A stretch of DNA of 64,000 nt from the NCBI GenBank assembly GCA_943735955.1, contig OX030956.1, positions 14,635,600 through 14,699,599 on the forward strand. Reading direction: 5' to 3'. Shown here one piece after another: positions 1 through 9,999 of the stretch. Source of the DNA: Piscicola geometra (taxonomy: Eukaryota > Annelida > Clitellata > Hirudinida > Piscicolidae). Under the pieces are notes generated by a model. It ran no database searches, was not told the origin of the DNA, and was given only the letters and a program-made list of their open reading frames with translations. Each line of letters begins with the position of its first letter. Position 1 is the first letter of the stretch. A program made the translations under genes and the position numbers.

Positions 1-477
1 AATTTCTATCTTTGTTTTTGTTTCTTTTATAATTTTTATTTCTTAGTTCTGTGTTTTAGTCTGGTTTTCATGTTAGAATTATATATTTTATTGAATCTCT
101 TAATACCAATGACTAAATAATTTCTTTTTTTATCAATTTCCACGGTTTTTTAATAATTCTCTAGCGAAAGTTTCATTTCGCCAGTTGATACGTTCATTAT
201 TACCGTCTCATTACTATATTACTTTTGGTACATTCTCATTCATATTGAAATTCTCTAGAACACACACAAACACAAACAATCTTAAGTTTCTATTGCTATT
301 ACATGAGTACTTCATCCCAGTAGATTATTCCATTAATAAACCATTTAATTTATCTTTTATTCTTATAGATAGAATTTATTTCCGATCAAAATAATTCAAT
401 TAGCAACTTAAGCATATCTCTTTTCCTTTCACCAAAGCTCATCAAAATCGAATCCTAAACGCTCCACATAATTTACA
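1..477. other. Upstream region and 5' UTR of the nuclear receptor gene
   Basis: AT-rich sequence with no supportable gene. The only open frame (185-394) is low-complexity and has no protein-like features. An in-frame TAA at 469-471 lies just before the receptor ATG at 478, which supports that ATG as the true start of this exon's frame. No clear TATA box or initiator was picked out. Confidence 0.5.
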
Positions 478-3400
478 ATGGCATCCATGCCGATGTCTCT
501 CTATTCCAAGAGCCCTAGTCCTTATGCGGTCCACTACCCGTACCCTCATTCCTCCTTCACCTTGCCACGACCTCCTCCCTACTACCCACCTGGACACACA
601 AGCCTTCAACATTCCGATTACTTCTACTCAAACCCTCCTCCCTTCATCCTCTCAAGAACACACTCTGTCAGATCCTACGATACTTCCACCAACGGCGCCT
701 ACTATGACAATAACTTTCAAGTTAATTTCAATAAAGAGAATAGTTCAAACAGCAGTTTCAACAAAGACAACACCAGCAACAACAGCCACTACTCCAGCTA
801 TTCTCTTTACGACAAATCTTCAAATTCTTTCGTTCCACACAGGGCGGTAGATTCGTTTTCGTACCATCTCAGCCAAAACGACAGCAGTTCAGATCTATCA
901 CTCACTTCTTATTTAGACACCTACTCTAGCAACGTCTCGAAACAAAGCAGAAAGGAACGAAATGATAAGATATGTGGAGTCTGCGGGGACAGGGCCCTGA
1001 GCTACAACTTCGACGCCATCAGTTGCGAGTCGTGCAAAGCGTTCTTTCGCAGAAATGCTCCAAAAAACCTGGTTATAATTAGAGTTTTCTAGTGAATTCG
1101 CCGTTGTTTAAAGCATAAAAGCAATTATATTCGGTTAATGGTTTCGAATTATTAAATCTTAGTGCAACTTTTGAATTAAATACTAATGCGAGACCACACA
1201 ATGAAAAAGGCGTCTAATAAATCATTTTATAAACCATTTGAAAACGAAAATAGAGTCTGAAACTAAACGCACTCACTTAAACAATTAATCTTTTAGTCTA
1301 TTCTAGGAATCATTAAAACTAGTCAGTTTTTCTATAAGTATTTAATATTTTCAATTACCACAACCCCAAGTAATAAGCCAAAGATTTTTTTTCCATATAA
1401 AAAATTATATAATCTTAAAACTTAAGGACTTCTTCAAATGTGCCTACGATGGAAGGTGCAGGGTCAACGTGACGAACCGAAGATTTTGCAAACGATGTCG
1501 TCTCAAAAAGTGTTTTGAGGTTGGAATGAGAAAAGAATACATACTCTCAGAAGAAGAAAAGGCATTGAAAAAACAAAAAATAGAAGCTAACAGATACAAA
1601 ATGTAAATTTTTCTTTACAAAGATTTAATGGTTACTTCTAAAAATATCTTTTTATGAACCTTTTTTTCAAAATAAGGTTGATGCGTCAGTCAGACACTTC
1701 ATCATCTTCTTCGTCTTCTTCCGAAGTTACCTCTCAAACATCGGCGCTCAGAGGCGAAGACTCGAACGCTATCGATGAACTTTTAGCAGCCTACAAAATG
1801 TCCTTGGACACCAACCTCAGTGATGGCTCCTCGGTTGACTCTTTGTCCAGAGACCACACCAATATGGCTGATTTGGTGGGTGAATCCATATTCTGGACTA
1901 AGAATTCTACCTCAAAAATAGTTTTTATTATTTCTCTTTTGCTTTACCCTTTAGGGAATAAATATAAAAAATATATCTGTCTAAGAAACTCATTATTCAT
2001 TATAATTAATTAAGTTTTTATAAGAAACCCCTCTCTTAAAGTTCATTTCAAAAACTTCAGATTAACATAGCGGAGCTGAGCATGCGTAGAGTGATCTCGA
2101 TGACGAAGCAAGTTTCAGCGTTCAAATGTCTGTCGCAGGAAGACCAGATCCAGCTGCTGAAGGCTGGAAGCATTGAACTTCTCATTCTGCGTTCTGTCAT
2201 CACCTTTGATAAGGTTTGGATTTTTTTATTCTTTTCAGATTTTTTGCATAAGTAAAATTGATAAATTCTTTTCACGCGTATCTTACGAAGACATGCAAAT
2301 ATTTGAGTTTCTGTTAAAGACTTAATGAATCATATTTTTTCAGTTCAATAAAAAATTGCTTTAAAGGAAAAGAAGCATTTTTTAGACCCGTTGGATCCAG
2401 AAGATGGCAGGGCGATGAAGTTAGATCAACTCAAGAAGGCTGAGTCAGGTGATCAACACACAAAAAACAGCCAAATTAATTTTTGTCAGATTTTATAGAG
2501 CTAAAATATTTTATATTTTTACAAACTTTGATAAAAAATATTTTTACAATATTTTTACGCGTTCAGGCACAGGTTTGTTCGAGGATCACGTTAGGTTCAT
2601 ATGGTCGTTGGTGTTCGAGTTGAAGGTCGATGAGACCGTCCTGATCCTGTTGCTCATGATGGCACTCTTTTCGTCAGACCGAGAAAATCTCAACGATAAA
2701 GATTACATAGCCGCCCAGCAAGAAAGGTGCGTTGAAAATCAATAAAAAGTATTTAAAACTGTTTTTGCTAGAATTTTTTATTTAATTTGTTTTCACTATT
2801 TTCTTTTCACAATACATTCAATTGATTAAATAAGCACACAAAAAATTGATATGATGGAAAATGTTCTGTCTAGAACAAAAAATGTAAATGTTCCAATAAT
2901 GGAACACTGAGCATTTGGGGGAAGTCAAATTTAACACTGAATTAAATGTTTTATCAAAACATTTTAACAAATTGTTTTTTTTTACTATTTTTATCCATTG
3001 AATATCAAAATAAAAATTGTTAAAAAATATAATTTGTTTTAAAAAAATAAACTATTATATTTTTTTAGAAAAAGCGCAACTAGTTTTTTTTCTGCTGAAA
3101 TTAAATAAAGTTCAATTTTATCGAGCCTAACAGGGCTTGGCATTCAACTTTCCACAGGATGGCCACTCTTGGGCCTTCTATTACCTGAGGAAGAGTGGCA
3201 TATCAACAGAAAGTTCTTTTCCCTCTGTTGATACCCATCGTTGACATGAAACAACTAGATTGATGATCTTGACATTTCTTATGATATAAACAAGAGAGTT
3301 ATCATTTCAAATAAATCTCTTACTATTGGATGCTTTTTCCAGTTTATAATCAAAAGAACCCCTATAATTTTTTTAATGTGTACCTAGCAATGCTAATTCT

Positions 3401-5190
3401 TAGCCTAACTGGACATTTTCTTATTCTGTTGAACCTTACTGTCCCATAGTATCCAAAACCTCTTTTTCGAAACTAAATTCAAAACAACTCTGGGACCAAG
3501 ACCCAACTCCTTGTCATATATTTGACCTATTGTTCCCTGGAAGGGCTCATATTGAATTTAATAACCAAGACGGTTGCGAAGACACCAAAAGTTAAACCAA
3601 AATTTTATTGGCTTCTCTCTTAAATTGTTTCACCACATTTTTCCATAATGTATACTGCCATTCTTTCACCAACACTAATGCTTCCAAGAAAGCATTTTCA
3701 ATACATTTTTGATTTAGCAAAACAATTAGAAGTCTAAGTTCGATAAATAAATAAAAATTTATCATTTTTTTATTCTTTAACAACGAATTCAAAATAGCAA
3801 AATTTAACACACTTCATTCATGCTCACTGTTCCAATAATGGAACATTCAGTATTTGTTAACAATTAATGATAAGTAGACTAGAAATTGATTTAAAAGTAT
3901 AAAATGAAAGATAAGTTATTGAGAGAAAGCAACAACAACAAAATACAGAAAGTTTGAAAATTTTATTAATTATTTTTCTTTAGCCATATTTATATAAAAA
4001 AATTCAACTAGAAAAAAAATCAACAAATAATTTTAAGATAATCAACAAACTATTAAAACCATAATGTAGTTAATTCATTTGTAAACAAATTTAAATTTAC
4101 AAATTAAAGATTTACTGATTATTTAATTTTCTGTTTTTTTTTCTTGATGTTAGGGACGTTTTTCCCAATCTATAAGCATATTTGCTGTAAAAAATCATGT
4201 AGAATACTTATTTTTATTTATAAAATTTACTAATTAAAGTTAGTGTGACTTATACATGGAGTTAACGGGATAGCAAGCTTGAGATCTCCAAGGCTCATTA
4301 CCAGGCACTAACGCTTTTCTAATGAATAGATGTGATAATGATAGGAAAAAAACATTTTTAAAACTTTACTCTGAAATAAAATTATTATTCAATAAATAAA
4401 TAAACTAATAATTATACCTTTCTCTTCTAAGAAATTACTTTTTTTAAAGTATTAAATAAATAATAATTTCAAAGAAACAACACCATAAAAATAAGTTTTT
4501 AAAAGAACACAAAATACCCTTTAAATAAATTACCAAAAAAATAGTTTTAACAAGTTGAAACCATAACCTATCTCACATAAAAAAAACACTTCTAATTAAC
4601 GTTTAATGCGTTTTCACGTTTTTTTCTAATCGCATAATTACACTGTCTTTGACATTGTTGGAATAAAAAATAAAGCTGTCGAATGACGTAGATTTAAAAA
4701 TTATGGAAGAACACACTGGTTTCTCTTTTTTGTAAAACTTTTTTATTATTTTTATTTTATTTTTTCTAGCAATTTCATACAAGTTGCGCCTTATACATGG
4801 TGTTTTACGATATAAACTTATCACAAACCTAGGTACTGTCGTCTGCTCAGGAAGTACTTGAACTCAAGATTCTCCTACACTACCGCCAAACTAATATACC
4901 CAAAACTTATAATGAAATTGACTGAGGTAACTACCTTATTATCTTTTTACAATTCCACTTTTTGAAATTTAAAATACTTCAAAAGAATAAGAGACTTGAA
5001 AAAATTTTTTTAATTGCTTAAAAAAATATTTTATCTAAAAATAATAAATGTCCTACTAACGCACTCATATATTTTCTATTGACGCAAGGTTCGTAGCCTG
5101 AACGAGAAGCACAGCCACATCATCTTGAAACTGAACCCTCACAACATACAGCCTCTGATGAAGGAGGTTCTTGACCTGTGCAGAACGTGA
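478..5190 (+). CDS. Nuclear receptor, NR1J/HR96-like (8 exons, 519 aa)
   Basis: Ligand-regulated transcription factor acting in the nucleus. Exons: 478-1071, 1427-1602, 1677-1875, 2061-2213, 2367-2448, 2567-2726, 4833-4926, 5089-5190. All introns are GT-AG and the joined frame is open to TGA. Residues 1-165 are a Tyr/Ser/Asn/Pro-rich A/B region. The DNA-binding domain runs from C166 to about 232. Its first zinc finger is C166/C169/C183/C186 and its second is C203/C209/C219/C222. The P-box is CESCKA, the type shared by HR96, DAF-12 and NHR-8. The extension after the fingers (GMRKEYILSEEEK, KIEANR) closely resembles Drosophila HR96. The ligand-binding domain follows a Ser-rich hinge, with the helix 3-5 signature FKCLSQEDQIQLLKAG and a C-terminal AF-2 helix PLMKEVLDL (508-516). 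HR96 relatives handle xenobiotic and lipid sensing; the ligand here cannot be inferred. The choice of exon 5 acceptor (2365-2366) is the least certain junction. Confidence 0.9.
2890..3844. repeat. Pair of direct repeats flanking the transposase remnant
   Basis: GTTCCAATAATGGAAC occurs at 2890-2905 and again, same strand, at 3829-3844. Each copy is followed by a related stretch (ACTGAGCATTTG versus ATTCAGTATTTG). Each core is itself an inverted repeat of GTTCCA around a 4-nt spacer. The two copies bracket the piggyBac-like fragment and could be sub-terminal repeats or a small inserted repeat family. Confidence 0.4.
3120..3600 (-). mobile_element. Decayed piggyBac-like transposase fragment in receptor intron 6
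   Basis: Reading the minus strand from about 3590 to 3120 gives, across frameshifts and stops, peptide pieces in the order expected for the piggyBac (DDE_Tnp_1_7) domain. They are IYDKELGLGPRVVLNLV (the family's YGLGxxVVLxL block), then NRIRKCPVR followed by LKK (the TIRKNRxxKCPL block), then a piece reading CFMSTMG (the LLSTMH block). No intact frame exists, so this is a dead copy. Its orientation is opposite to the host gene. The flanking GTTCCA-ATAA-TGGAAC repeats at 2890 and 3829 may mark the element's ends. The family call rests on block order and remembered consensus, not on a search. Confidence 0.55.
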
Positions 5191-5823
5191 AGGTCGCTGC
5201 CATGTGGTTGTTACTGTAGTGCTTTTTGCTTTGAGGAATTCTGTTTAATGTAGTGGAGATTTATCGATAACGGGGTAATGGGTATTTCGGGTTATTTATT
5301 CGAGTCGCAGATGTAGTACAACTATTAGTAGATTTGGTTTGGGAGGATCAGGAAATGGATTTATGCCTAAGATGAAATCTATTTTCGTAAATACATTTTT
5401 CTTCAGTAATTTTTTATTGGACCTGTCTTATTGCCTACAACTGTTTTTCTTCTTTAGTTTTTGCTATTTTTATTAAATTATAGTTTGAAATTGCGTAATC
5501 TTTTTGTATTTCTAGCTTTTCTGAGATGATATTTAATTAACCTATCAAAATCGTGTACTATTTAGTTCAAACTGTAAAATGCTTTTTTATTTTTTACTTT
5601 CTATTTTTCTTTCGACATAATTTTTTATTATAAATCCCCATTTTTGAGTGTCCTGTTTAAAAAGCATATTCTTTAAAACCATATTGTTACAATTGGACTC
5701 GGTAAAAAATGTGAATTTGTTATTGCCCACATTTTATATATTTTTTATTTATTTAAAAACACTGAAAAATTCCAGATTTAATCAAAAATCAAATGAAAAA
5801 ACTAAAATAAATTTATATGGATT
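5191..5823. other. Intergenic, shared 3' regions of two convergent genes
   Basis: Only 633 bases separate the receptor stop (TGA, 5188-5190, plus) from the helicase stop (TGA, 5824-5826, minus). The stretch is AT-rich, holds both 3' UTRs, and shows several AATAAA-like signals on each strand. No gene or RNA gene is visible. The small open frame at 5648-5866 is the AT-rich antisense of the helicase 3' end. Confidence 0.5.
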
Positions 5824-7682
5824 TCATTCAGTTTTTCGTTTCTTCGCTTTTCTCTTCAAACCATAACTCATGAGTGGATCCGCTTGTCTTTTCTGAATTT
5901 AAATTAAATAAAACCTTTAAATAACTAAAATGAATAAATAAAACAACTGTTTTGATATTTATATAAACCTAAAAAAATTATTAAAAAGGTATTAAAAAAT
6001 TAACTTTAAAAATCCAAACTGCAGTTTAAATCCTGCAAGCGACATAACGACAAACCACTTCCAAGCAAATCTTCCTCACCTGTTGTCTGCCTCCTTTCTT
6101 CGCCTTGAAGCCACTTTTCCAGTTGGCTCCGTGAGAACGCTTCGTATGCTGGAAGACCCTATTGTGCAGTGACTCAGGAACTGTTGAATGACGTTTAAAT
6201 TAGTTTTGACATTTATAAAATCTAGCATTATTAACCTTAGATGTTTTCTAGTTGTTTAGTATTTTTGAAACAATTTATGAAATTTACTAATAGAACAAAA
6301 AACACTTTTAATCAGACTATTTAACCAAACATAACACTAAGAAATCTTCCTCCTACTTTCTTTTCTTCCCTCCCTTCATCCATCCCACCCTCTTTTTCGA
6401 ACAATAATTATTTTTCTCCTTCCACCAATCTTCCTTTAAAACCTCTTTAAAAACTAATTTTCACCAACAACTTACACAAGCATCAAGCGCACTCAATTCC
6501 TCATCACCTCATGAACCCCTAAACTACAACACCACCCCTCTTCAACCCATAACCCCCTCAACCAACATACCTGACCTCTCCTCCTCTAACAACCTCAACC
6601 AACTCGACCATCCCTCTTCACCTCCTGCCCCCTCTCGAACATTTCCTCCCTTCCCAACGTCGCCCCCCGACTCACCAATGTACTCTGGGACGTTCTTGAG
6701 TTGTGGCAACTGCTTGATCACGTGCAGTGACTTGTCGTGTTTCAGCACCTGCAGGTCTTTCGGGTTGTCTTCGAAATGAGCCTGTGGTGAGAGGAGAGGG
6801 AGGTTGAGGGAGAGGTCGAGATGAGGGTGGGTAGGGGTCGAGGTAGGGAAGGGGAAGGAGGGCGAGATAGAAAAAAAGTGGTCAAGATGATGAGATAGAT
6901 GTTTGAGATAGAGAAGGGGTGGTTGGTAGGAAAATAAGATGGATGCGTGTATGGAAGGAATGTTTAGGCGTGGATGTGGTTTAGATGTGAAAGATGGTAG
7001 TTGGCGGTTGAAGTTTGTAAATCGAGATAAAATAAAATCAAAAACCTTGAGCTTGGCGGAGTTGAACATCTCCGTCTTGATCTCCCTCCTGCGGGCCTCC
7101 CTGATGGCGTCCTTCGTCACCAGGCAACGCGCCGTCTGCATGGCCAGTTGATTATGGAGATTTAAAAATTAAATTATTATTGCCAATATAAAATTATTAT
7201 TATCATCAAAACTTTTATTAATATAACATTTTTTTTACCTACTTCCAATTTAATTTTTATTTTTATTCACAAATAAAACAATTTATCGCAATTATCGCAA
7301 TCAGCAAAGGCACCTCAGCTCGGTAGGCGAGACTCGAAGCCTCCTTCATGTCGAACTTGAAGGCGGGAATGCCATTCGCTGTGGAGGTTGGTGGCGGGAA
7401 TGTTTCAGTGATGTACATGCAACTTTATTATTGCATGATTGTATCGTTAATAATAAATGGCGATGTTTAAGGATGGAAAAATATAGAAAAAAGCTCTAAT
7501 AAAATCATGGGTTAACAAGATCCCGATGGGCTAAAGAATCCATGAAGCTATCAGAGGTTTATGTAACTTTAAAGGTGGAATGAGTATCAAAAGCAACCGA
7601 AGTTGCAACTAAAACTCACGGTAGACTTCTCGAATGGCAGTTTCTACCTGCTGTTTAAATAGAAGACATATTTTGAATACAC

Positions 7683-7750
<68 letters not shown>

Positions 7751-9967
7751 CTGCAGACATGGCGTCTCCTTCTGGTTAACAAAACTCAAGGCAACTCCTC
7801 GACTGGTGCCCCTGGCTGTCCTGTTGGATGCATGAATGCATGAATGCATGATGAGATGATGCATGAATGGGTTCATGGGTGCATGGATGAATGAGTGCAT
7901 GAATGAATGAATGAACGAATGGATAGTTGCATTGAAGAAATCACACAATTTCCCTTTAAAAATCAAGTCTTCTCATAGTCCTCTCTCCATTTTTGCATCC
8001 CTAGAACTACCACACTTTCTCCCACTAATCCACCCCCTTCCTTCACTTCCACCCTTTCACCCCCTATCTATCTCCCCACCCCCACCCTTCCCCCCCCCCC
8101 CCCATCCACAATTTAAGCTCCTCCCACACCACCTCCCGACACGGTGTATGTACGAGTCGGCATTGGCGGGAAAGTCGAAATTGAGGATGGTGGTGACGTT
8201 GCGGAAGTCAATGCCACGTGACACGCCTGATTCGGTGTCCCTGGCCCTTTAGGTGGGGGGATTGGGAGAGGGGTGGTGGTGGTTTGAAGGAGGGGGTTGT
8301 TTCAATGGATTTCTTTATATTGCATTTAATTTTATCATCTCGAATTATATTGCAATGTATGAGAAAAAACGACAAAAAAGGCTGTCTTGAAAAGCCCATC
8401 ACAAAAAACACCGCAAATGCCAAACAACCACAACTTCAACTGCAACTACAACACGAACAGCAACCCCACTTCCAATAGCAAAGAAATCCATCCCAAAAAT
8501 CAACAAAACCAACACTAACCACCAACACCAACAACTAAGACGACAACTCCTACAAGCACACCACCTCTTGATAGCGGCCTTCCGACCCTTCTTGAGTGCA
8601 TCTGGCTTGGCGAGGAAGGTCTCGTCGGCGGCGATGATGATGTCGTAGCGGCCCAGGTTGAACTCACGCACAATGTTGCATCTGGGTGGTTGTGAGTGGT
8701 TGGATGGTTGGGTTGTGGTTGGATGGTTGGGTTGTGGTTGGATGGTTGGGTTGTGGTTGGATGGTTGGATTGTGGTTGGATGGTTGGGTTGTGGTTGGAT
8801 GGTTGGGTTGTGGTTGGATGGTTGGGTTGTGGTTGGATGGTTGGGTTGTGGTGAGGTTGATTTAAGGTGGGATGTGATTTAGTTGTAGCAGAACGGTTTA
8901 ATTTTAGTGGCGTTATTGTGGTGGGATGTTGGAGTGTGGTTTAATTAGGATGGGGTGGAGTGGCGGCGACTAGATATACAATGTAAGAGAATTTGATGCA
9001 GAAATGGTGGTCATTTAAGTGGTACTTTTGATACAGCAGCAACAACAATTAATCATAAGTGAACCTCATTACCATTGATAATATACTTTAATTGAAATCT
9101 ATTATCCTACATTATCTAAACCATGTAAATCAGAAGAGCCCCTCCTCCATTCTTCAACCACCGGCTCTCCAACCATCCCCCACCTCGAGGCGACAGGCAG
9201 TTCAGAGTTTAGAACACACGTGGGAATTCCGAACTGTTGCAGGAAAAGTTTCACTCTGAAAATGGGGGAGGCTAGCTTGCATTTGTATTATATATTCTAT
9301 GTATTGCATACTTCTAATTAATATGCAATTGAGAAAGCACAGCAAGTGTTACAGCACTAACTCCCCTCCTCCTATGTTAATGACTGCGTTTATCAATGTG
9401 CCAATACTCCACCTGCCAGGTAAGCCATACCACCCACCTCTAGGCTAACGTTAAGTTGTCCATCCCAATCACTACAACACCCCCTTTACCAATTCAACAC
9501 GTCCATCTATCCACGTAAAAGCACTCCGACATCCATTAAATCCAAAAGAACCCCCTCTTCTCCAAAACACCTACTTGCATCTATCCTTCCTACTCCTCCA
9601 CCCCACCTCCACAACATCCTCCACCCCTCCATCCCTCCACCCCTCACCCTCCCCCTCCATCCCTCCACCCCTCACCCTCCATCCCTCCACCCCTCACCCT
9701 CCCCCTCCATCCCTCCATCCCCTCACCCCCCCCCCCTCCATCCCTCCCCCTCCATCCCACCACCACCACTACACCGACTTGTAGCAGCGGTCAACGTTAT
9801 TCAAAAAGACGATCATCTTGCCGTTCAGGATCCTCAGTTTGAGCAGTGCGTAGATGCACAAGAACTTCTCATTATCGCTTAGTCTGGTGTTGATGATGAT
9901 GGCGGTGATTGGTAATGATAAAGTAGATGATGATAATGATGATGGAGGCGTTGATGATGATAATGGC

Positions 9968-9999
<32 letters not shown>

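Noticed and set aside
4230..4830. A second transposon in receptor intron 6, suggested by CTTATACATGG near 4249 and again near 4791
   Set aside because: The two copies are short and in direct orientation, with no transposase-like frame or inverted ends between them.
8658..8882. Trp/Gly-rich 74-residue open frame
   Set aside because: It is the 19-bp minisatellite in DDX56 intron 9.
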